Source: Chrysochromulina parva (Eukaryota > Haptophyta > Prymnesiales > Chrysochromulinaceae). Taken from it: a stretch of 21,784 nucleotides of DNA. The DNA is taken from NCBI GenBank assembly GCA_002887195.1, contig PJAB01000704.1, positions 1-21,784 of the forward strand, read 5' to 3'. A program made the position numbers and the translations under genes. Below, piece after piece: positions 8,615-15,837 of the stretch. The notes beneath the pieces were generated by a model. The model searched no databases and was not told where the DNA came from. It saw only the letters and a list, made by a program, of their open reading frames with translations. Position 1 is the stretch's first letter; each line of letters starts with the position of its first letter.

Positions 8615-9173
8615 TCAGTAACCAATGGTGACTACGGCGATCGCCATGACCCAAGAGTCGGAAGTGTCTCCGAGGCTGGGCACTGCGCACATGGACTCGA
8701 AGCGTGCACCACCGCGCACGACTTCAATAGGCATAACGTTGCCGTATGCAAACTGGCTCCGAACCTCGTCAAAATCAATGGACGGCGGAGTGCATGGCTC
8801 CGGGCCTTCATAAGGAACAGCGAGCTGCACACGTAGGAGGATGTTCGAACGACCACCAGGCACGAGCGTCTCGAGCGACGGGATCGAGTTCCAGCTGATG
8901 GCCTGCGATAAGGAGCGAACTGAGTTCAGAGAGCAATGAGACAAGTTTTGGTCGCAGCAACCGCACATCTTTGCATGCCCGCACACAAGCCTTGGTCAAG
9001 TTCTGCCCGTGTTGATCGGTGCCCACACCGGCTTCCAGAAAGAGCACTTGCTTGAAACCAGGTGGTGGAGGGGAGGTTGTCATTGGAGGGTGTGGGATGC
9101 GCGTGATTCCGCACAGCGGGCGGGTGCTCAGCCTCGCCACGCCCGCCATCATTTTCATCCGCATGCCGATCAT
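8615..9173 (-). CDS. Lin0512-family conserved protein (two exons)
   Basis: Exons 8967..9173 and 8615..8902 join in phase 0 across the 64-bp intron 8903..8966 (donor GTGCGG, acceptor ATCGCAG), giving 164 residues. The joined protein has the Lin0512 (TIGR02058/PF09585) signature: VLFLEAGVGTDQHGQNLTKA, then VRACKD-AISWNSIPS across the splice, LVPGG, LAVPYEG, FAYGN, IEVVRGG, and an end in IAVVTIGY. The family is widespread in bacteria and its biochemical function is unknown to me. About 40 residues precede the family core, rich in Met, Arg and Pro with no acidic residues, so organelle import is possible. Later in-frame ATGs, e.g. at 9083, could be the true start. Confidence 0.85.
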
Positions 9174-9181
9174 CACATGTT

Positions 9182-9231
9182 CAAGAAGTTCAAGTCAAGT
9201 CAAGTCAAGTCAACATGAGACAAGTCAAGTA
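9182..9231. repeat. TCAAG pentanucleotide repeat
   Basis: Short runs of TCAAG/CAAGT, interrupted by AACATGAGA, lie just upstream of the Lin0512-type start codon, in its 5' UTR or promoter. The rest of the spacer to 9492 shows nothing recognisable. Confidence 0.85.
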
Positions 9232-9492
9232 AATGTACTTAAATTCAAAAACCGCACACGAGGACGACAAAGGTGACCTTCGCTTATTCAGGTGGCGCGT
9301 CGGGGCTGGCGTGACGCTGCGATGCGACCGGTACAATTTACCGCATAGTTAGGTTAGTTACGCGAGACCGTACCTGTGGGGTGTTCTCTGCGCTCTCGCG
9401 CGCGGGTGCATTTCACACGCTCCCCGTGCCAGCACGACGAGAGCACACACGGACGCACTTACGCGCTCCCCCTCTCCAAAGCAGAAGGGAGC

Positions 9493-10770
9493 TCAGGGCT
9501 TCGGCTGCTTGCGCTCTTTGAGCCACGTGCTCAGCTTGCCAATCAGAATGAGCGCGCGGTAGCGCTTCGACGGCTTCCACGGTTGTGCCTCGGGGAAGGG
9601 CAGTGCCTTGCCGATCGCGTATGCGGGGCCGAAGATGCCGCCGAGGCCGCCGGTGTTGCCAATGCTCCTCTCCATCACATGACCGATAGTATACTTGATC
9701 ACTTGCCCGGCGGCATTGAATTTGACGGAGCACGCCTGCGGTGGCGTCAGGAACGACTTGCCCGTCGGCTTGTTGCCGAGGAACCCCTCGCCGTTGTCTG
9801 TTCCTGACGCCTGGCTCGTAAACCAAACGCGACCGGGGTCGAGTGGGTCCGCCCGGAAGTGGTGAAACCTTGGGTTGAGGTCTGGGAATGCTTTATAGAG
9901 ATTGAAGCCACCGACGGCCTCAAGGAATTGCGTCTTCGACAGCCCACCCGCGCCGCCCACGACCGGTCCCATGAAGGCGAAGGACTCGGCCAGGAGCTCG
10001 GGCCTCTCGATCCCCTGGTTATCTGCGAAGGCACGCCAGACAGCACCCTCAGATCCAGTTGTGAGTGGCGCACTTGCCGAGTGTTAGAGAGAGGTAGGGA
10101 TAAGGCGACGCACAGTATAGGAAGGTCTTCGCCTTCTGGATGAGCGTCGCCTCGTCGATCGGGAACGCTGCAGCGGCGAGCGCCGCGCTCTCGTCCAGGA
10201 ACATTTTGTCCGCAGCAATCACCGCCGGTTTGGCATAGAGTCTGGTACCCTGATCGTACCAGCTCGTTACTGGCTTGCTCGGCTTCTGCCAGCCCGGCGG
10301 TGGCGTCCACTGCTCGCGCGCAGGCGTCTTCGGCCAAGGGCCGCGCATCGAGTGCCACGCGCCGCTACCACCGAGCGCCGGCCAATTGGTGAGAACGGGC
10401 GCATCAAGGAGCTCAGAAATAGACGCAAACTTACGCACAAGCGGCACCACAGAGCCGGTCATTTCTTTGATCTCGCCGCTCGAGAGAAGCTTGCGGGCTG
10501 CGGTCACCTTTGAATCGGGCACACCAACCTCGCGCAGCATGTACCGAGTTGAGTGCATGTCGAGGTACTGAACAGCCTCGGCCTTGCTCATGCGTGAGAG
10601 TTTGGACATCACCGTCTGCGGACGAGGGCGGCAGCAGTAAGAGCCAGCACGAAGAACTGGGTGGGAGCGAAAGTGCCAAGGCTTGGACTACAAACCTGCT
10701 CGTAGGGGAATTTCGTCCCAGCGGCACCACTCAGGGGCAGTATCGCGATCGCGAGTAGTGCGAGTCGCAT
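9493..10770 (-). CDS. SnoaL/NTF2-like algal protein with signal peptide (three exons)
   Basis: Exons 10696..10770, 10114..10615 and 9493..10022 join in matching phases (0, then 1) to 368 residues. Exon 1 encodes a signal peptide (MRLALLAIAILPLSGAAG) plus TKFPYEQ. Exon 2 is a polar helical region with WPALGGSGAW and a Trp/Pro-rich stretch. Exon 3 holds the SnoaL/NTF2-like domain: ESFAFMGPVVGG, FPDLNPRFHHF, DPLDPGRVWFTSQASGT, PPQACSVKFN, GNTGGLGGIFG, PFPEAQPW. This arrangement resembles a protein family I associate with secondary-plastid algae; its activity is unknown to me. The signal peptide implies ER entry, possibly on to the plastid. The stop lies at 9493-9495. Introns: 10616..10695 (GTTTGT/CCGCAG) and 10023..10113 (GTGCGT/TTCGCAG). 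The exact edges of the second are less certain. Confidence 0.8.
10023..10113 (-). other. Intron 2 of the SnoaL-like gene (phase 1)
   Basis: The exon 2 frame stops at ATHNWI-TGA and the exon 3 frame lies one step over. Donor GTGCGT and acceptor TTCGCAG give KTFLYYNQGIERPELL, in frame. Other AG positions nearby are out of phase with this donor. Confidence 0.65.
10616..10695 (-). other. Intron 1 of the SnoaL-like gene (phase 0)
   Basis: Donor CAG|GTTTGT and acceptor CCGCAG|ACG join the 25-codon signal-peptide exon to the body (FPYEQ-TVMSKL). The intron is 80 bp and pyrimidine-rich before the acceptor. Confidence 0.8.
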
Positions 10771-10821
10771 TTCTGGCGCGGATTGAAGAAGTTACCGAGA
10801 ATTTACCCGCTCACAACATCC

Positions 10822-12765
10822 TCACACCCTTTTTGGTACTGTTTGTGTGTTGGACCCTCCCTCGAGCTCATACTCGCGAAACTGTTCGGGCAGAGAGAGC
10901 AGCAGGAGGCTAGAGTCTTCAGAGGCGAGTCCTGCGCACGTGGCAACCTTGGTCGCGTGCGCCGTGAACTCGGCTGGTAGCCAGCGGGACGGATCGGCGA
11001 TCATGAGCCGGGCGTGCTGCACTTCGAGCAGCCTCCCAAGAGCAGCTGCGTGCGCGTGCGCCATCGCGGTACCAGCTGCCAGTGCCGCCTCGGCGGTCGC
11101 TGCCTCCGCCGTCTCGGCCTGAGCCTCGGCCGTCGAAGCCTCGGCCAGCACCGCCTCCGCCTGCACCACCTGGGGTGCCGGGATGGGCAACTCGATCCAG
11201 GCGCGCTCGTGGCGGCCGCGGCTCACCGTCAAACGCGTCGTCGTGGGCGGCGCACGTGAGCCGTGTGCGAGCGAACACACGCCGCTGACACGCATGCTAC
11301 CGTCGGCCTCGGTAGCATGTGAGACTCTTGCGAGTCGAAAGTCGGGCACCGTGTGCAAGGTGGGGTCCTCGAAAGCGTCGAGATCGTCTTGCAGGTCGAT
11401 TGTGAGCTGGGTGAGCAGCAAATGTGGCGCCGCGCCCGCTGCGAGCGCCGCCACAGCAGCCGAATCGGCGCGAGCTATACTAGTCGAGCCGCCGAGTTGA
11501 TACGCGATCCATTTGAGCACCGCCAGGTTGGCAGTCGTGCCCGAGTCGGGTAGGGGCACATGGACTGGAAAGTGGCCGGCGCCGAGGCCGTTGAGCGAGG
11601 TGCTCACTGTGGGCTCGCCCGTGAGCAGCAGGACCACGTCGCATCGCGCACCCTCCTCGTCTACCGATGCCTGCTCAAGGAGACCGTTGAGCAGCCTCAG
11701 GTCGGTGTTGCCTTCATAGTGCAGCTCGCGGATGGCCGTGAGGGCCTCGGAGAGGGTGGCGCGGCTTGTGAGCTGCTGAGTCACGTGGTTAAAGCTCCAG
11801 ACCGAGTAGCTCGCTGCATGTGCGGCACGTGCCTCGTGCGCTGCACCGATGGCCTCGAGGATCGCCAACGTGCTCGCCGCCGTCGGTGCGCTGCTCAGTG
11901 AGCAATCGATGAAGAGGCCGAGGTGGGGCGCGCTCGGGTCAGAGCCCGAGCGCAGCATGGCGGCAGCGGCCCGCGAAGAGGCGGCCCGCGAGGCCATGGC
12001 CCCGCGTAGCGCCCTATCGAGGCGATCCGCACTCAGGCGCGCACTCCAATAGAGTAGATGCCTCTCAGAGCCACCGCTGCTGCCCAACGCACTCACCACT
12101 TCGCCAGTGGCCTCGCCATCATCGGGCGAGCCGTCGGATGGCGGCGAGAGCGTGATGTGCAGCGTGACGCCGTTGGGCAGTGCCGTTGCGCCGAGCGTCG
12201 TAGGTGGGAGGATGGAGCTGGCGGCCTCGGCTTTGTGGCTGTCCGTCTCGATGCAGACTGCACCCTCGGTCGCGTGAGCGCCCACGATCACCGAGCTAAC
12301 TGCCGAGGCGAAGGTGAGCGGCAGGCACACTGCGAGAGTTGCCGCACCTTCGTCAGGCTCGAGCTTGGTGAAGCACGAGAGCGTGAGCTGCTTGGGTTCG
12401 TTGTACAGCAGAGGGAAGATGGTCACCTCATACACCGCGCCCTGCACAGCCGCGGCTGTGGCGACGGCCCGTCCCTTTTCCATCTCCTTGTACGTAATCT
12501 CTGCTGCCTTGGCCTTCGGGACGGAGATTGCTGCGATTCCGTCCAGCTCGAAACCACACACCAATGCGTCCGAATCAGGCAGCGGGAAGCGCAGTGCCGC
12601 CTCGATGTCGCGGCAGACGGCATCATTCACGATGGTAAGGCGCATCGTGATGAGCACAATGCGCAGGGATGGCACGGCTTCAAAGTGGATGTCCGCGGCT
12701 TGGATGCTTAGCGGACGTTCAGCGGATGAGTCGTCGCCGTAGGTGAGCGAGAAGTCCATCGCCAT
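10822..12765 (-). CDS. VIT and von Willebrand A (VWA) domain protein
   Basis: Intronless, 647 residues from the ATG at 12765; a second ATG lies two codons later. The frame stays open upstream, but that part overlaps the divergent gene and matches nothing. Residues 5-150 are a VIT domain (LRIVLITMRLTIVN, ALRFPLPDSDALVCGFEL, YKEMEKGRAVATA, VYEVTIFPLL, KQLTLSCFTKLEPDEG). A VWA domain occupies about 283-450: the MIDAS start is DCSLS (DxSxS) and GNTDL supplies the Thr, but the usual TDG is LLTGEP, so metal binding may be altered. Residues 530-585 are Ala-rich. With no signal peptide or membrane helix, it should be intracellular, like eukaryotic VWA5/PARP4-type relatives rather than secreted inter-alpha-trypsin heavy chains. 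It starts 103 bp from a divergent gene and its stop lies 51 bp from the next gene's start. Confidence 0.87.
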   Translation of the reverse strand: MAMDFSLTYGDDSSAERPLSIQAADIHFEAVPSLRIVLITMRLTIVNDAVCRDIEAALRFPLPDSDALVCGFELDGIAAISVPKAKAAEITYKEMEKGRAVATAAAVQGAVYEVTIFPLLYNEPKQLTLSCFTKLEPDEGAATLAVCLPLTFASAVSSVIVGAHATEGAVCIETDSHKAEAASSILPPTTLGATALPNGVTLHITLSPPSDGSPDDGEATGEVVSALGSSGGSERHLLYWSARLSADRLDRALRGAMASRAASSRAAAAMLRSGSDPSAPHLGLFIDCSLSSAPTAASTLAILEAIGAAHEARAAHAASYSVWSFNHVTQQLTSRATLSEALTAIRELHYEGNTDLRLLNGLLEQASVDEEGARCDVVLLLTGEPTVSTSLNGLGAGHFPVHVPLPDSGTTANLAVLKWIAYQLGGSTSIARADSAAVAALAAGAAPHLLLTQLTIDLQDDLDAFEDPTLHTVPDFRLARVSHATEADGSMRVSGVCSLAHGSRAPPTTTRLTVSRGRHERAWIELPIPAPQVVQAEAVLAEASTAEAQAETAEAATAEAALAAGTAMAHAHAAALGRLLEVQHARLMIADPSRWLPAEFTAHATKVATCAGLASEDSSLLLLSLPEQFREYELEGGSNTQTVPKRV

Positions 12766-12868
12766 ATGAATATGAACTTCATAAGAAAGGACGGAAAGCG
12801 AGCACCGTGCAGCCCTCGTGGAATTTCTAAACGGTTCTTGTTCACACACACCATTCACACTTAATTCT
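12766..12868. promoter_or_regulatory. Presumed bidirectional promoter, VWA / six-TM gene
   Basis: Only 103 bp separate the two divergent ATGs, which therefore must share control sequence or have promoters inside each other's coding region. No TATA box is evident; an ACACACACCATTCACAC stretch precedes the plus-strand ATG. Confidence 0.35.
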
Positions 12869-13576
12869 ATGGTGCGCTCGACACGCACCTGGGTGATCCG
12901 CTCGACGTGCTTGTGGACGGCCGCGGGAGGCATCATCGGCGGCAGCATCTCGGTGATCGTCAACAATGCACTCATCGAAATCTCGCTCACACCTTTTTTT
13001 GCGGCCGTCTTTGGCATCGTGCTTCTCCTGCTTGGAGGCCTGATGATGTGGCGAAAGTTGTGGGAGGCGCACGACGCCCCTTGCATGCGCGTGCTGGTGC
13101 TTTGCTTCTCGGCACTGGTGCTTCTATCGGGCATCTCGTGCTTCCTGCTCGAGAAGAATTGGTTCAAGACCATTTCGCCCAACGCAAAGATCCCGATGTA
13201 CATGTCTCTTGGGGTCTCGCTCTGCTTCTCGGTATCATTCACGGCTGTGGATCTGCTGAACGCGTACCATGACCGGCACAGTTATGATATGCGCCAGCGC
13301 TCGCTCGTGTCTACGCCACAGCAGGTTGGCGTGGTGCTCGCGGGCGCGGTCACGCAGGGTGCTCTCTTTGGGCTCATGTTTGGTGCGATGGACGTGGAGG
13401 ATGCCCCGCAGAAGCTGCGCACTGAGGAGCGAGCGTCGCTGCCCATCGGCATCCTGATCGGGGGCATCGTCGGTGGCGTGAACGCGGTGCTCGCCTACCG
13501 TGCGGAGGCCAGCCTTGGCGAGCAGATTGACCTGCTGCGCGGCGAGGGTCTCTTGGAAGATGTGTACCGCGACTAA
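12869..13576 (+). CDS. Six-TM membrane protein of unknown family
   Basis: 235 residues from the first ATG. Hydrophobic segments lie at about 13-31, 39-60, 73-92, 108-127, 148-170 and 190-209, so six helices are likely. Short basic or acidic loops follow: RKLWEAHDAP, LLEKNWFKT, YHDRHSYDMRQR and DVEDAPQKLRTEER. The last helices are Gly-rich (LPIGILIGGIVGGV) and the tail is acidic (EQIDLLRGEGLLEDVYRD). There is no cleavable signal peptide; the first helix could act as an anchor. I do not recognise the family, and no catalytic or transporter motif stands out. Confidence 0.75.
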   Translation: MVRSTRTWVIRSTCLWTAAGGIIGGSISVIVNNALIEISLTPFFAAVFGIVLLLLGGLMMWRKLWEAHDAPCMRVLVLCFSALVLLSGISCFLLEKNWFKTISPNAKIPMYMSLGVSLCFSVSFTAVDLLNAYHDRHSYDMRQRSLVSTPQQVGVVLAGAVTQGALFGLMFGAMDVEDAPQKLRTEERASLPIGILIGGIVGGVNAVLAYRAEASLGEQIDLLRGEGLLEDVYRD

Positions 13577-14062
13577 AGAAGTCTATTATAAGTCCGACAT
13601 GCCGGGTCACCACTGCTGCTGGCGGTCGCGTGTGCAGTGTGGCCGTCACAGTGTACTCCTGTAGTCTGTACTGTAATCGCGAGATAACCGCGGTATTACC
13701 TCGGTTCTGTACTGTAGGAGTTCACGAACGGGAACCGTGTTATCCGACTTAGCGGTATCCACACACCGCCGGGGACCGGACTGAGGACCGGAGGCGACCG
13801 GACCCGCCCTTCCGGCTCCGCCCGCCGCCCGGCAGCGGCAGCCGGGCATGCACCGCACACGCACGAAGTCAACGCACGCACACGATCCGGCCTACCCCCA
13901 TGCCTAGCGTAGACCCATGCGTAGACCGCCCCCCACGGGGCCCTAATCATAAAACAGTGTGATTGAATGCCCGTGGCCATTGACAAAAGGCATTGGACCC
14001 CCTGAACGCGAAGCCTGAAGACTTGGCACGGCCGCGATCATCGATAGCGAGATGGCGCCTGA
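13577..14062. other. Convergent intergenic region with small repeats
   Basis: The spacer lies between the stop codons of the six-TM gene and the dehydrogenase/hydrolase fusion. It contains a direct repeat TCTGTACTGTA (about 13664 and 13706), a GGACCGGA-type repeat near 13773-13802, and an inverted repeat GCCCGGC/GCCGGGC (13827-13833 and 13841-13847). I see no gene. Confidence 0.5.
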
Positions 14063-15652
14063 TCACGATGCCATCTTGAGCTTCGTGATGTTCTGGACGA
14101 TGACCGTCGCGCCGCTTGCCCTGAGAGCCGCCTCGGAGTCGGCACCGGAGAGGACGCCAATCGCCTGCCTGCAGCCGGCATTGAGAGCCTCGCCAATATC
14201 CCGCTCCGTATCGCCTGCCTTCGCGACTTTGCTCACGTCCTCCACGCCGAGCTTCGCCATGAGCGCGTGGACCATGTAAGGCGACGGCCGGCCACGTGGC
14301 ACGTCCTGCGCCGAGATGTACCCGTCCACAATCTCGTTCAGCTTGAGGCGGTCGACTATGGCCTGCTGTAGCCGGCGCGGGTAGCCGGTGTTGAGTCCAA
14401 CCTTGCAACCACGCGCGCGCAGCGTGGCAAAGTAGTCGGGCAGTGACGGGTCGATGAGGGAGAGGCCCGAGCCAGGGGCCAGGTATGCGTCCTCGAGGCT
14501 TTTCTCAAAACGCTTGTTGATCACCGTCGTGAGCTCGGCGAGCGCCGATGGCGCGAAGTCGACGCCGCGCTGCTTGGCTGCGAAGTGTGCGACAACTTCC
14601 TCTTTGGCTGCGCCGTGCCAGGGGTGCATGTCAGCCTCGCTGACCTCGAGGCCGGCGGCGTTCATGCTCTCGCGCAGCACGATATACACGAGCCCGCCCT
14701 CGTCCACGGTCGTGCCCGCCATGTCGCACACCAACAGCTGCGTGTCCGCATGCAGCATGGGCGGCGCCGGCGGCGGCGCGGCACACCGCAAGTCCCGACC
14801 GGCGAGCTCTTCAAGGTAGCGGACGGCCTCGGTGTAGTCGGCGGTGCGGCCCACGCGCTCAGTAGCTGCGGCCACGGCGGCCTCGACCGCGGGCAGTAGC
14901 GTCGCCTGTGGAAAGTGCGCGCCCGCAATCGCGGTCGCGTTGCGCACGTCTTTGAGCATCAACCCAAGCTCGAACCCATAGCCAAATTGTCCAGTCAGCA
15001 CCTCAGTCGGCAGGCGCACCTGCGTCTGGAGGGAGCGACCAGAGGAGCCATTGATGGCTGCAAGCGCCGTGGCGGGCTCTACGCCGAAGCCGCGTAGCGC
15101 GAGCAGCCCCTCACCCGCGAGCATCAAGTGTCCCACGTTCAGCAGGTTGTTGACAGCTTTGACGGCGTGCCCTGACCCAATGGGGCCCTGGTGCACAATG
15201 CTCTTGGCGAAGCAGGAGACGATGTCGCGCACGCGTTCCACTGCTGCCGCATCGCCGCCAGCCATTGCCGTAACTGTGCCCGCCGCAGCGCCCGCAGGCC
15301 CGCCGCTCACCGGCAGATCGACGTATGCACAAGGGAGAAGGCGGGCCACATCGGCGCTCGTCACCGGGTTACCGGAGGTGCAATCGACTATGATCGCACT
15401 CTTCTTGAGCGTGGGGACGAGCTGCTCAACCACCGTGCGTACCTCGTTCGTGGTCGGAAGCGACAGAAAGACAACATCGGAATTTCGCCCGAGCTCTGCG
15501 AGGGAGGCCGCCGGCACCGAACCGCTCTCGGCAGCGTGCTGCTGCATCTTTGCTGCGGCGATGTCAAAGGTGGACAGTGGCGGGCGAGCGCGTGCAACAC
15601 GTGCAGCCAGCGGGCCGCCCATGGCACCAAGTCCGACCCAGCCGATCCTCAT
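14063..15652 (-). CDS. Fusion: 3-hydroxyisobutyrate-dehydrogenase-like enzyme plus phosphonatase-like HAD hydrolase
   Basis: One uninterrupted frame, 529 residues from the ATG at 15652. Residues 1-290 are a beta-hydroxyacid dehydrogenase: NAD(P) loop GLGAMGG (7-13), substrate motif DLPVSGG (112-118), catalytic Lys in GSGHAVKAVNN (K165), and INGSSGRS, nearest by eye to L-threonate/tartronate-semialdehyde-type members. A Pro/Ala linker (about 291-300) leads to a HAD domain of the PhnX-like clade: nucleophile motif DMAGTT (D310), cap-domain Lys in HGAAKEEV (K350, position of the Schiff-base Lys), NTGYP (421-425), Arg in GRPSPYM (R455) replacing the usual HAD Lys, and acidic motif GDTERD (480-485). 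Both active sites look complete. PhnX splits the C-P bond of phosphonoacetaldehyde; the substrate here, and any channelling between the domains, is inference. No targeting peptide is evident. Confidence 0.88.
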   Translation of the reverse strand: MRIGWVGLGAMGGPLAARVARARPPLSTFDIAAAKMQQHAAESGSVPAASLAELGRNSDVVFLSLPTTNEVRTVVEQLVPTLKKSAIIVDCTSGNPVTSADVARLLPCAYVDLPVSGGPAGAAAGTVTAMAGGDAAAVERVRDIVSCFAKSIVHQGPIGSGHAVKAVNNLLNVGHLMLAGEGLLALRGFGVEPATALAAINGSSGRSLQTQVRLPTEVLTGQFGYGFELGLMLKDVRNATAIAGAHFPQATLLPAVEAAVAAATERVGRTADYTEAVRYLEELAGRDLRCAAPPPAPPMLHADTQLLVCDMAGTTVDEGGLVYIVLRESMNAAGLEVSEADMHPWHGAAKEEVVAHFAAKQRGVDFAPSALAELTTVINKRFEKSLEDAYLAPGSGLSLIDPSLPDYFATLRARGCKVGLNTGYPRRLQQAIVDRLKLNEIVDGYISAQDVPRGRPSPYMVHALMAKLGVEDVSKVAKAGDTERDIGEALNAGCRQAIGVLSGADSEAALRASGATVIVQNITKLKMAS

Positions 15653-15837
15653 GTTGGACAAGGAAGGCTGCGTAGCCTACACACGCGACACCGACGAGGA
15701 AGAGCGAAGAGAGCCGTCGGCCTTTCCGTGTTTGGGCTCGTACCGGCATTTGCGACGAAACACGCAAGTGGGTTGACGTGCGGATAAGGACACTTCACAC
15801 TCAGAACATACCGGGTACACCCGGTCGACAGGTCTCG

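Noticed and set aside
9376..9807. Plus-strand frame over the 3' part of the SnoaL-like gene
   Set aside because: The minus strand matches a recognisable domain there, so this is a shadow.
10431..10730. Minus-strand Arg/Ser-rich frame at the SnoaL-like 5' end
   Set aside because: It reads through intron 1 in the wrong frame; the signal peptide is in the frame starting at 10770.
12766..13242. Upstream extension of the VIT-VWA frame
   Set aside because: It overlaps the six-TM gene, lacks any domain, and the VIT domain begins directly after the ATG at 12765.
14063..15652. Two adjacent genes rather than a fusion
   Set aside because: There is no stop, frameshift or splice pair between the domains; the frame is continuous through a short Pro/Ala linker.
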